This document shows, piece after piece, positions 28,212-39,368 of a stretch of 64,000 nucleotides of DNA. The position numbers were made by a program, and so were the translations under genes. Under the pieces are notes generated by a model that was given only the letters and a program-made list of their open reading frames with translations, was not told the DNA's origin and ran no database searches. Each line of letters begins with the position of its first letter. The stretch's first letter is position 1. The stretch covers positions 1 to 64,000 of the forward strand of contig JAIPFF010000022.1 of assembly GCA_021736785.1 (NCBI GenBank), read 5' to 3'. The stretch comes from Thiohalocapsa sp. Its GTDB lineage: Bacteria > Pseudomonadota > Gammaproteobacteria > Chromatiales > Chromatiaceae.

Positions 28212-28955
28212 ATGTCTCTTGCAAAATCCGCGACGAAGATCGGGCTGTTGACGGGGGTAGCCCTGGCCTGCTGTGCCGCCCTCGCCGCAACCGACGACGA
28301 ATTGTTCGATCAGATGGAGGCCGAATTGGATCTGATGACCAGGACCGCGGCGGTCAACGGCGGCGACTTGGAATTCATCAGCGCCGAGGCCGCGCTGGGC
28401 GCCCACGCCCACCTGAACAAGATCCAGATCAGCGCCGACAGCCTCACCGAGGGCTGGGTGAGACTCGAGCAGTGCCACGAGAACATCGATGCCGTGCCCG
28501 CGGCACAGATCATGTTCCGCGCCGGCGGCGTGCGCGACTTGGAGATCGCGACGGCGGAGAATATCGGTAAGGCTTGGGTCGAGGATCACACCGTTCAGTT
28601 GGAAGACATCGCCGCGGGCGCGCGGCTTTGCATTCGCGGTGAAAGCCGGGCGATGTACCAGATCGGCGACGGCCACTATCGGCTTCGCAACGGGCCTTAT
28701 ATGCGCCGGTTCCTCGACGGTTACTACCCGATGCGGGTGGCCATGAGCATCGACTATCCCGCGAACCTGATCCGACTGGTGGGGCAATCGCCCGAAGCCC
28801 AGCCGGGCTTCGCGGTCAGCGCACAAGGCGACGGGGTGCAGGTGGATGCCACGTTCGAAGGCCGGCTGGTCACCTGCTTCGATTTCTGTGATCGGGATGC
28901 GGGCGACTGCGGCGTCATGATCCCGGAATGCGCCACGGCATCGGCAACGCAGTAG
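28212..28955 (+). CDS. secreted protein of unknown function
   Basis: 247 residues. Strong ribosome site GGGAGG before the ATG. The first 25 residues are a typical Sec signal (Lys, then LLTGVALACCAALA, cleavage after ALA), so the product should be periplasmic. The mature part is acidic, with two Cys pairs late in the chain (CFDFCDRDAGDC and PEC), suggesting disulfides. No domain was recognised. Between the small Cys-rich frame and this gene (28097-28110) lies TTCGGCGCGCCGAA, a perfect 14 bp palindrome. Confidence 0.7.
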   Translation: MSLAKSATKIGLLTGVALACCAALAATDDELFDQMEAELDLMTRTAAVNGGDLEFISAEAALGAHAHLNKIQISADSLTEGWVRLEQCHENIDAVPAAQIMFRAGGVRDLEIATAENIGKAWVEDHTVQLEDIAAGARLCIRGESRAMYQIGDGHYRLRNGPYMRRFLDGYYPMRVAMSIDYPANLIRLVGQSPEAQPGFAVSAQGDGVQVDATFEGRLVTCFDFCDRDAGDCGVMIPECATASATQ

Positions 28956-29006
28956 CCGCCCAGACGGCCGCGGCATGCTGGCGCGTGCCGCGCCCGCCCG
29001 ACGGGC

Positions 29007-30023
29007 TCACACCATCACGCCCGGGGCGAAGCTGTAGCTATCGATGATGTTGACGTAGTTGGCGCGCTCGAACTCGGCCGGGTTGGCCACCGACAGGGCA
29101 CTGACTCGCCCGCGGACATCGGCGACGGATTCGAAGCCTTGCTGCTCCATCCATTCCTCGAGTCCGGTCAGGATACGGGCCACTTGTGGGGCGCCGTTGC
29201 GCAGCAGGGTGCTGCACAGGTGCACGACGTCGGCTCCGGCCAGCAGCAGCTTGATGGCATCGTCCGCGGTGTGGATGCCGCTGGTTGCGCCCAGCGACAG
29301 GCCATCGATGCGTCCATACAGAATCGCGATCCAACGCATCGCGAGCAGTGCCTCCGCCGAGGTGGACGGGTGCAGGCTCGGCTGCAGGCGCATGCTGTCG
29401 ATATTGATGTCCGGCTGATAGAAGCGGTTAAACAGCGCGACGCCGTTGGCGCCGGCGTCCGAGAGTCGGTGCACCATGTTGCCCACCGAACTGAACGACG
29501 GCGACAGCTTCATGTTGATCGGAATACCGATCTCGGCCTTGAGCAGCTTCAGGACATCCAGGTAGCGTTTTTCCACCTCGTCGCCGCTCTGGTTGATGTC
29601 CGCCGCGACGTAGTAGACATTGAGCTCCAGCGCATCGGCGCCGGCCTGCTCGAGCAGCTTGCCGTGCTCGATCCAGCCGCCGGGCGTGACGCCGTTGAGG
29701 CTCGCGATGACGGGGATGTCGAGGGAGTCCTTGAGCTGGCGCACGTTGTCCAGATACTGGTCGAGGCCGGTGCTGAAGTCCTGCCAGTCCGGCAGGAAGC
29801 CGTCGTCCACTTCGGCAAAACCCGTGTCCTGCTGATGCAGAAAGCGGTTCATGTTCTCCGTCTCGGCCGTGATGGCCTCCTCGAACAGGGAATACATGAT
29901 CAGCGCCGCGGCGCCGTTGTCTTCCAGTTCCTTCGCTTGGTCGACACTCTTCGACAGCGGCGAAGCGGACGGAACCAGCGGATTCTTGATCTCGAAGCCC
30001 AGGTAATCGGTACTCAGGTCCAT
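29007..30023 (-). CDS. dihydroorotate-dehydrogenase-like protein associated with NifJ
   Basis: 338 residues from the ATG at 30021-30023, which has GGAGA 7 nt upstream. The TIM-barrel FMN pattern of class 1 DHODH is seen: YLGFEIKNPLVPSASPLS at the start, IPVIASLNG, NMKLSPSFSSVGN and TSGIHTADDAIKLLLAGAD (FMN phosphate). The usual active-site N-x-S-C-P-N is replaced by ELNVYYVAADIN, so the catalytic Cys is absent and pyrimidine synthesis is unlikely. The gene is 73 bp downstream of nifJ on the same strand, a recurring pair whose function is unknown; a flavin role with pyruvate:ferredoxin oxidoreductase is inference. Confidence 0.85.
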   Translation of the reverse strand: MDLSTDYLGFEIKNPLVPSASPLSKSVDQAKELEDNGAAALIMYSLFEEAITAETENMNRFLHQQDTGFAEVDDGFLPDWQDFSTGLDQYLDNVRQLKDSLDIPVIASLNGVTPGGWIEHGKLLEQAGADALELNVYYVAADINQSGDEVEKRYLDVLKLLKAEIGIPINMKLSPSFSSVGNMVHRLSDAGANGVALFNRFYQPDINIDSMRLQPSLHPSTSAEALLAMRWIAILYGRIDGLSLGATSGIHTADDAIKLLLAGADVVHLCSTLLRNGAPQVARILTGLEEWMEQQGFESVADVRGRVSALSVANPAEFERANYVNIIDSYSFAPGVMV

Positions 30024-30096
30024 GGGTATCTCCGGCAAAAGGGATAAGCGGGGCTCGGGCAGCGTCCGCCGGGCCTCGGGCCCGGCGGTCCATGGC

Positions 30097-33690
<3,594 letters not shown>

Positions 33691-33774
33691 TGGTTTGTCC
33701 CGCAAAAAATGACTAAACGGAAGAAAGGGATGGCGGCCGCGAGCCCGGCCGGCATCGGAAGACTTGAAGTACGA

Positions 33775-33912
33775 CTATATCCGCTTTCTCCACGTCATCG
33801 ACTGATCTGGGTCCATCTCGTTACCGGAATCGGCGCGAAGCATGATCGGGGTCAGCAAAATTACGGCCGGAAGCATGAAGAGTATTGCTCCGATAGTCTG
33901 ACCCTTTTGCAT
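33775..33912 (-). CDS. possible 45-residue single-span membrane protein upstream of nifJ
   Basis: ATG at 33910-33912 to TAG at 33775-33777. The peptide starts MQKGQTIGAILFMLPAVIL, giving one hydrophobic helix through LLTPIML, then an acidic/polar tail (SGNEMDPDQS) ending in WRKRI. GGGT lies about 8 nt before the ATG. It is 84 bp upstream of nifJ on the same strand and divergent from rimI, 30 bp from its ATG. No homologue is recognised. Codon use is poorer in G/C third bases than in neighbours, so the call is tentative. Confidence 0.4.
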   Translation of the reverse strand: MQKGQTIGAILFMLPAVILLTPIMLRADSGNEMDPDQSMTWRKRI

Positions 33913-33942
33913 CAGCGTACCCGCCTGGTTTTCAATCCCGCC

Positions 33943-34419
33943 ATGTCAGCCGTCGCCCGAGATACCAGTATTGCCCTGCGCACCATGCAGGAATCCGACT
34001 TGCCCGGTGTCATGCTCGCGGAGCGGGCGGCCTACGCGGCGCCTTGGAGCGAAGGCATTTTTCGGGACTGTCTGCGGGTACGTTACTGCTGCCTGGTGGC
34101 GGAAGACGCCTTGGGCATCATCGGCCACGGCGTGATGTCGGTCGCCGCCGGCGACTGCCACATCCTCAATGTCTGCGTGCACCCGGACTTCCAGCGTCGA
34201 GGCATCGGCCGGCGTATGCTGCGCCGGCTGATCGCGCTCGCGCGCCGCCAGGACGCCGATTCCGCGTTTCTCGAGGTGCGCGAGTCGAACGCCGGCGCGA
34301 TTGCGCTGTATCGAAGCGAGGGATTCGACGAGATCGGGATGCGCCGCGCTTACTACCCGCCGTCCATCCCCGGCAGAGAAGAGCGCGAAGACGCCCTCGT
34401 GATGGCACGCGCGCTGTGA
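33943..34419 (+). CDS. rimI: ribosomal protein S18-alanine N-acetyltransferase
   Basis: 158 residues from the ATG at 33943. GNAT fold with LNVCVHPDFQRRGIGRRMLR (motif A, the acetyl-CoA loop R-R-G-I-G-R), LEVRESNAGAIALYRSEGF and RRAYYPP, the last typical of RimI. It would acetylate the N-terminal alanine of S18. The usual neighbour tsaB is not present. Other small GNATs cannot be fully excluded, but the YY-P motif near the C-terminus supports RimI. Confidence 0.85.
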   Translation: MSAVARDTSIALRTMQESDLPGVMLAERAAYAAPWSEGIFRDCLRVRYCCLVAEDALGIIGHGVMSVAAGDCHILNVCVHPDFQRRGIGRRMLRRLIALARRQDADSAFLEVRESNAGAIALYRSEGFDEIGMRRAYYPPSIPGREEREDALVMARAL

Positions 34420-34643
34420 AACTGCGTCCGTCAGCCGCGGGCGCGCCGCGCAACCCGCCCGTGCCGGGAAATTGCGGTAGGGCACAGGAAAGCGAACTCG
34501 TTCACAGAAGGGTGTACCCCTGTTGCCTCTAATATGAAGGGTCGCGGCAATGCGATGGCTCGGCGGCACGCCGTGCGCCGGAACTGCCGACGCGGAACCG
34601 CTGAGGTCAAGTTACGAAAACGACAAGCAAGGGCCGAACGGCA

Positions 34644-36074
34644 ATGAGAACGAGGGATCCTCTGGACATCCCGGGGCCGCTGGGCAGCCGGGGCCGGCAC
34701 CGTCGCCGCTCGTGGCTGCGGCGGGCGTTTGCGCCCCTGCGGCTGATGCTCGCCGACCTGCTCTCGCGGCTGTTGGATCTGGCGGCGGCGTCGGCCCTGC
34801 TGCTGTTGCTGTCGCCGCTGCTGGCGCTGCGCGCGGCACTGAGTCTTTTTCAAGCACGCCGCTTGTTCGACGCCGAGCCCTTGGTCGGGCGCCTGCGCGC
34901 ACCGTTCGAGCGGTTGCGCTTCGCCGGGCGGGGTCCGTTGCGTGGCCTGGCGGTCTGGCTGAACGTCCTGCGCGGCGATATGGCCGTGGTCGGCCCGCGC
35001 GCCCTAGTGGAAACCGAAGCGGCGCGGGTTCCGGTCGGCGACTTGGTCCGGTTCGCGGTGCGCCCGGGCCTGATCTCGCCGTTCTCGCTGCGCAAGCAGG
35101 TAGGTATTGCCCATGCCGGCGAGTCGGCGCTGGATCGTGAGTTCGTCTATGCACAGTCGCTGCGCGGAGATGTCGGACTAGCGGCACGATCGATGATCAC
35201 CGGCGTGCTCGGCGGCGGCGAGCAGCCCAAGGAGATGCCGCCGGTGCTGAACTTTTTCGGCGTCCCGGTCGTGAACACCAGCATGGCGCAGGCGGTCGAT
35301 TGGCTCATCGACGCCAGTGCTCCGGGGGCAGCGCCGTCTCAGCTCGCGTTCGTCAATCCCGACTGCCTGAATATTGCCTGGAGCAACGAGCCTTACCGGC
35401 AGGCACTGGTGCGCGCGCAGCGCGTATTGCCCGATGGAATCGGGATCCACATCGGCTGCCGGATGCTGGGTCAAGCCCTGCGCGAGAACGTCAACGGCAC
35501 GGACATGTTCCCGCTACTGTGCGAGGCCGCGGCCGGCGCCGGACGGTCCATCTACCTACTCGGCGCGCGCCCCGGAATAGCCGCGGCGGCTGCCGAGAGT
35601 ATGCGCCGGCGCTACCCGTCTCTGCGAATAGCCGGCACCCGCGACGGCTATTTCGACGCCGACACGCAAGCGGCCGTTATCAAGGCCGTCAACGACAGCG
35701 GCGCCGACATCCTGCTGGTGGCGTTCGGCGCGCCGCGCCAGGATCTCTGGATCGCCGAGCATCGCGACGCCCTTGCCCCGCGGGTGTGCTTCGGCGTCGG
35801 CGGCCTGTTCGATTTCTATTCCGGGCGCATCGCACGCGCACCGGTCTGGATGCGCGAGATCGGGCTCGAATGGCTCTATCGGCTGCTGCAGGAGCCAGGA
35901 CGTATGTGGCGGCGCTACGTCGTCGGCAACCCATTGTTTCTGTTTCGCGTCTGGCGTCAGGTCATGCGGCCCGAGCGCTTCGCGCTTGCGGCCGCCACCG
36001 GCGCGGCGCAGGCCGGCGCCTCGGACGGGCCTTGCCTGCCGGCGGCCCCGGGGACACGAGGCTGCGGGTCATGA
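34644..36074 (+). CDS. WecG/TagA/CpsF glycosyltransferase with N-terminal sugar-transferase-like domain
   Basis: 476 residues. Residues ~35-205 resemble a bacterial sugar-1-phosphate transferase (membrane helix, then WLNVLRGDMAVVGPRALVE), but the catalytic Asp-Glu of D-E-L-P-Q-L is replaced (PLRGLAVWLNVLRG), so this part is probably inactive. From ~225 a GT26 domain follows: NFFGVPVVNTSMAQAVDWL, FVNPDCLNIAW, RVLPDGIGI (conserved Asp), DILLVAFGAPRQDLWI and CFGVGGLFDFYSG. GT26 enzymes transfer ManNAcA, ManNAc or glucose onto a lipid-linked sugar. The stop overlaps the next gene's ATG. In the 224 bp upstream, TAATAT at 34530-34535 may be a -10. Confidence 0.85.
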   Translation: MRTRDPLDIPGPLGSRGRHRRRSWLRRAFAPLRLMLADLLSRLLDLAAASALLLLLSPLLALRAALSLFQARRLFDAEPLVGRLRAPFERLRFAGRGPLRGLAVWLNVLRGDMAVVGPRALVETEAARVPVGDLVRFAVRPGLISPFSLRKQVGIAHAGESALDREFVYAQSLRGDVGLAARSMITGVLGGGEQPKEMPPVLNFFGVPVVNTSMAQAVDWLIDASAPGAAPSQLAFVNPDCLNIAWSNEPYRQALVRAQRVLPDGIGIHIGCRMLGQALRENVNGTDMFPLLCEAAAGAGRSIYLLGARPGIAAAAAESMRRRYPSLRIAGTRDGYFDADTQAAVIKAVNDSGADILLVAFGAPRQDLWIAEHRDALAPRVCFGVGGLFDFYSGRIARAPVWMREIGLEWLYRLLQEPGRMWRRYVVGNPLFLFRVWRQVMRPERFALAAATGAAQAGASDGPCLPAAPGTRGCGS

Positions 36075-36805
36075 AGGTACGCACCCACGACCAAGCACTG
36101 CGCGAGGTCTTGATCGAGCGCTACGGCAACCTCCGTGGCCTGAGCCGCCGCCAGCGGCTGCGCTTTCATCTCAAGCGTGCCGGCTGGGTGTTGGTGGTCC
36201 GCGGCTCTTACTTCATCAAGCGGGCCTTCGACATCGTCGTCTCCGGTGTGATGCTGTTGCTGCTGCTGCCGGTGTTCCTGGCCGTTGCGCTGGCCATTCG
36301 GCTCGAGTCGCCGGGACCGGTCTTGTTTCGCCAGACACGGGTCGGGCGCTGGGGCACCCTGTTTACCATGTGGAAGTTCCGCTCCATGTACGTCGACGCG
36401 GAGGCGCGCAAGGCGCAGCTGATGGCGCGCAACGAAATGGCCGGCGGCGTGCTGTTCAAGATGAAGGATGATCCGCGCGTCACCAAGGTGGGGAAGTTCA
36501 TTCGCAAGACCTCCATCGACGAACTGCCGCAGCTATGGAACGTCCTGATGGGCGACATGTCGTTGGTCGGCCCGCGGCCGCCGGTGCCGGCGGAAGTGGA
36601 TCAGTACTCGCCATCGGATCGACGCCGGCTGGAAGTCATTCCTGGCATTACCTGCATCTGGCAGGTCTCCGGCCGCTCCGAGATCCCGTTCGATCAACAG
36701 GTCGAGCTGGACGTGGCCTACATTCACTCCCAGTCGTTCTGGACGGACGTCAAGATTCTGCTGAAGACCGTCCCGGCACTGTTGTTCGGGACGGGGGCGT
36801 ATTGA
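36071..36805 (+). CDS. undecaprenyl-phosphate sugar-1-phosphate transferase (monotopic PGT)
   Basis: 244 residues from the ATG in the ATGA overlap at 36071. A re-entrant membrane helix (FDIVVSGVMLLLLLPVFLAV) is followed by the PGT core: FRQTRVGRWGTLFTMWKFRS, then TSIDELPQLWNVLMGDMSL and VGPRPP. Asp-Glu in S-I-D-E-L-P is the catalytic pair known from PglC. It starts glycan assembly by moving a sugar phosphate to undecaprenyl phosphate on the cytoplasmic face. It is the only intact copy among three PGT-like modules in consecutive genes. Length matches single-domain WcaJ C-terminal/PglC-type enzymes. Confidence 0.93.
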   Translation: MKVRTHDQALREVLIERYGNLRGLSRRQRLRFHLKRAGWVLVVRGSYFIKRAFDIVVSGVMLLLLLPVFLAVALAIRLESPGPVLFRQTRVGRWGTLFTMWKFRSMYVDAEARKAQLMARNEMAGGVLFKMKDDPRVTKVGKFIRKTSIDELPQLWNVLMGDMSLVGPRPPVPAEVDQYSPSDRRRLEVIPGITCIWQVSGRSEIPFDQQVELDVAYIHSQSFWTDVKILLKTVPALLFGTGAY

Positions 36806-36885
36806 TGCGAAGACGGACGACGCGCCGCGCTTTTGGCGTGCCGCCTACGACAGCCGGCCCCCGGGCCGAAAGGAGCTTCTGAAAA

Positions 36886-38433
36886 ATGCGTGCCCTGGTC
36901 TTTGCCGATCGCGCGTCGTCGGCGCTTGCGCCGCTCGACAAGCAATATGCCGTGCCTTTGCTGCCGATCGCGGGCAAGGAACTGATTCTGTATACGGTCG
37001 AAGAACTGATCGGCGCCGGGGTGAGCGAAGTGGTCTTCGTGCTCTCGGAGCAGGCGGACAAGCTCGAAGCGCTGCTTGGACAGGGACAGCGTTGGGGCGC
37101 GACGTTCCGCTATGCACTCAGTCGCGGCGCGGAAAAACCGAGCGCGGTTTGGCCGCGGGTCAAGATAGCGCACGACGGCCCACTGCTGGTGCTGCGCGGT
37201 GATTTGCTGCGCACACCCGCCGTGGCCGATCTGCTGAGTGCCGCCCAAGGGCACGCCGGGCGCAGCCTGTGCGGCGCCGCGGCGGATCCGCGGGCGTCGC
37301 TGCTGCTGCTGCGCCCCGGACACGAGGATCCGACGCGACTGCTCGACCGGTTGTATTGCAATGCGCCGACCGATGCCGATGCCGATGCCGATGCCGATGC
37401 CGGGGACACGTTCGATCTTCCGGACGGCGACCTCAACCTGCTCGACAGCCTCGCGGCCTACCATCGGGCCAACCTCGATGTGGTGGCGGGACGCTTCCGC
37501 GGGCTGCATCCCGTCGGGCGCGAGATCGCACTCGGTCTTACCGCCGGGCGACGAGCGATGGTCTCCCCGCGCAGCCTGAAGCAGGGCCAGGCCTACGTGG
37601 GCGACAACAGCCGGGTGAGTCCGCAAGCCGAGTTGATCGGCGAGGTGATGATCGCCGACAACGTGGTCGTCGATCGCGCGGCGACCATCTACGACAGCGT
37701 GATTCTGCCGCACAGCTATGTCGGCGAGTTGGTGGAGATCGGCAACGCTATCGTCTCCATGGATCTGCTCATTCGCGTCGACACCGGCGCGGTACTCAAC
37801 GTCAGCGACGCCTTCCTGCTCGGGCGCTTGAGCGGCGAGCAGCGTGCACCGGAGGGCCCGGCCGGCCTCGATCGGGCCGCCGGTGTCGCGCTGCTCCTGC
37901 TTTCGTTGCCGCTTTGGCCGGTGGCCTTGGCCGCCTCGGCCCTGGCACAGCCGCGAGGCGGCGGCAAGCTGACCCACACCGAGATGCTGATCGGCAATCG
38001 CCGCCGCGAGCATCCGACGACGACGGCGGCGGAGCGCGCCTTCTTCAGCCGGCGCTTCAATACCGCGATTCCGGTCTTGTCGCTGCTGCCGCGCATTCTC
38101 GCCGTCGTGCGCGGCGATCTGCGCCTGATCGGCGTCTCGGCGCTCACGCCACGGGAGTCCGAAGCGCGTACCGAGGACTGGCAGTATGTCAGGGATACGG
38201 CGCCGGTGGGCCTGATCGGTCCGACCCAGCTTACGCTGCCGCCGGGGGCACCGCTCGAAGAGCGTCTGATGAGCGACGCCTTCTATGCCGGCCAAGCACA
38301 ACGCGGCGGCCACCTGCGCTACCTCTGGCAGGGACTCGCGGCACTGTTTCGCGCGCGCACCTGGCAGCGCAGCGCCGGCGACGCGGTTCCGGCCGCATTC
38401 GTTCCACCCGCAGCCGAGGAGGTCGATCGATGA
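36886..38433 (+). CDS. fusion: NTP-transferase-like, left-handed beta-helix, sugar-transferase-like
   Basis: 515 residues. N-terminus (PLDKQYAVPLLPIAGKELIL) has the fold pattern of sugar-nucleotidyltransferases, but the G-x-G-T-R and P-K-P residues are lost. Around 235-320 hexapeptide-like repeats are seen (VSPQAELIGEVMIADNVVVD). From ~330 a hydrophobic helix and a PGT-like tail follow (RILAVVRGDLRLIGVSALTP), without the catalytic Asp-Glu. The protein may be a scaffold or regulator rather than an enzyme; this is inference. It holds a (GATGCC)5 repeat encoding Asp-Ala pairs. The stop overlaps the ATG of the GT2 gene. Confidence 0.75.
   Translation: MRALVFADRASSALAPLDKQYAVPLLPIAGKELILYTVEELIGAGVSEVVFVLSEQADKLEALLGQGQRWGATFRYALSRGAEKPSAVWPRVKIAHDGPLLVLRGDLLRTPAVADLLSAAQGHAGRSLCGAAADPRASLLLLRPGHEDPTRLLDRLYCNAPTDADADADADAGDTFDLPDGDLNLLDSLAAYHRANLDVVAGRFRGLHPVGREIALGLTAGRRAMVSPRSLKQGQAYVGDNSRVSPQAELIGEVMIADNVVVDRAATIYDSVILPHSYVGELVEIGNAIVSMDLLIRVDTGAVLNVSDAFLLGRLSGEQRAPEGPAGLDRAAGVALLLLSLPLWPVALAASALAQPRGGGKLTHTEMLIGNRRREHPTTTAAERAFFSRRFNTAIPVLSLLPRILAVVRGDLRLIGVSALTPRESEARTEDWQYVRDTAPVGLIGPTQLTLPPGAPLEERLMSDAFYAGQAQRGGHLRYLWQGLAALFRARTWQRSAGDAVPAAFVPPAAEEVDR
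37372..37401 (+). repeat. (GATGCC)5 tandem hexanucleotide repeat
   Basis: Five perfect copies of the 6-mer encode (Asp-Ala)5 in the linker after the NTP-transferase-like domain. Copy changes would be in frame and only lengthen or shorten the linker. Confidence 0.85.
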
Positions 38434-39368
38434 CTGCGAGCCCAGTGCCCGATCAAGACGGATCCCGGCCGAGCCCGGCGAGCACCGAGAGCAGCGACAC
38501 TGCACCGCGCGTCGCCATCGCGATGCGCTCGCGCAACGACATCGGTGTCATTCGCGGGACGCTGGAGATGGTCATGCGTCAGCGCTACCCGAACTTCGCG
38601 CTGTGGAATTTCGATTCCGGCTCGACGGACGGCACCCTCGAGGTTATCCGCGAGATCAACGACGCTGAGCGCATTTTTCAGAACGACCCCAAGCAATACA
38701 ATCCGGGCCGCGTCCTGAATCAGGCGGTGCGTACAGTCGGCGCGGATGTGGTGGTGTTCCTCAACTCGGACGCGACGCCGGAATCGGAGCATTGGCTGCA
38801 ACGGCTGGTCGCGCCGCTGGCCGACCCGGCCGTCGGCGCCGTCTACGGGCGTCAGACTGCCCGGCCGGACTGCCGCTCCCTGTTCAAAAAGGATACCGAG
38901 CGCGCGTTCGGCGACGGTCGCGAGGCCGCCGGTTGGCTGCACTTCTTTTCGATGGCCAACTCGGCGGCCCGCCGCGATGTGCTCGAGCAGTACCCCTTCG
39001 AGACGCGGGTGCAGTACTCGGAGGACATCGAGTGGTCCTACCGCTTGCGAAAGGCGGGCCTGCGGATTCACTACGTCGCCGAAGCCGCCGCGACGCACTC
39101 GCACAACTACACGTTGAAAGAGTCCTACAAGCGCCAATTCGGCGAGGGCAAGGCCGAGGCATGGATTTTCAGCGACGGCGAGCTCGGCACCGGCTTTCTG
39201 CGCTACGTCGCGCTGCCTGCCGGCATGGAGGTACTGCGGGACTGGCGCTGGGCCGCAGGCGAGGGCTCGCTGGACGCGCTGTTGCACAGCGTGCCGCTGC
39301 GCGTGACGCAGAAATGGGGCCGCTGGAAGGGCTTGCAGGCGGGCAGGCGCGACTATGGGCATGCCTGA
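38430..39368 (+). CDS. GT2-family glycosyltransferase
   Basis: 312 residues from the ATG in the 4 bp overlap at 38430. RVAIAMRSRNDIGVIRGTL opens the GT-A fold; NFDSGSTDGTLEVI and VVFLNSDATPESEHWL carry the DxD-type Asp pair (S-D). EDIEWSYRLRKAG is the E-D-x-E/W acceptor region with the catalytic Asp. It should add a sugar to the lipid-linked unit made by the upstream PGT. The C-terminal basic region has no extra domain. It is followed by the nucleotidyltransferase gene with a 14 bp overlap. Confidence 0.87.
   Translation: MTASPVPDQDGSRPSPASTESSDTAPRVAIAMRSRNDIGVIRGTLEMVMRQRYPNFALWNFDSGSTDGTLEVIREINDAERIFQNDPKQYNPGRVLNQAVRTVGADVVVFLNSDATPESEHWLQRLVAPLADPAVGAVYGRQTARPDCRSLFKKDTERAFGDGREAAGWLHFFSMANSAARRDVLEQYPFETRVQYSEDIEWSYRLRKAGLRIHYVAEAAATHSHNYTLKESYKRQFGEGKAEAWIFSDGELGTGFLRYVALPAGMEVLRDWRWAAGEGSLDALLHSVPLRVTQKWGRWKGLQAGRRDYGHA

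Noticed and set aside
34534-34647. 37-codon basic frame overlapping the WecG-fusion ATG by ATGA
   Set aside because: No ribosome site, very Arg-rich, and its ATG overlaps the TAATAT promoter candidate; probably chance.
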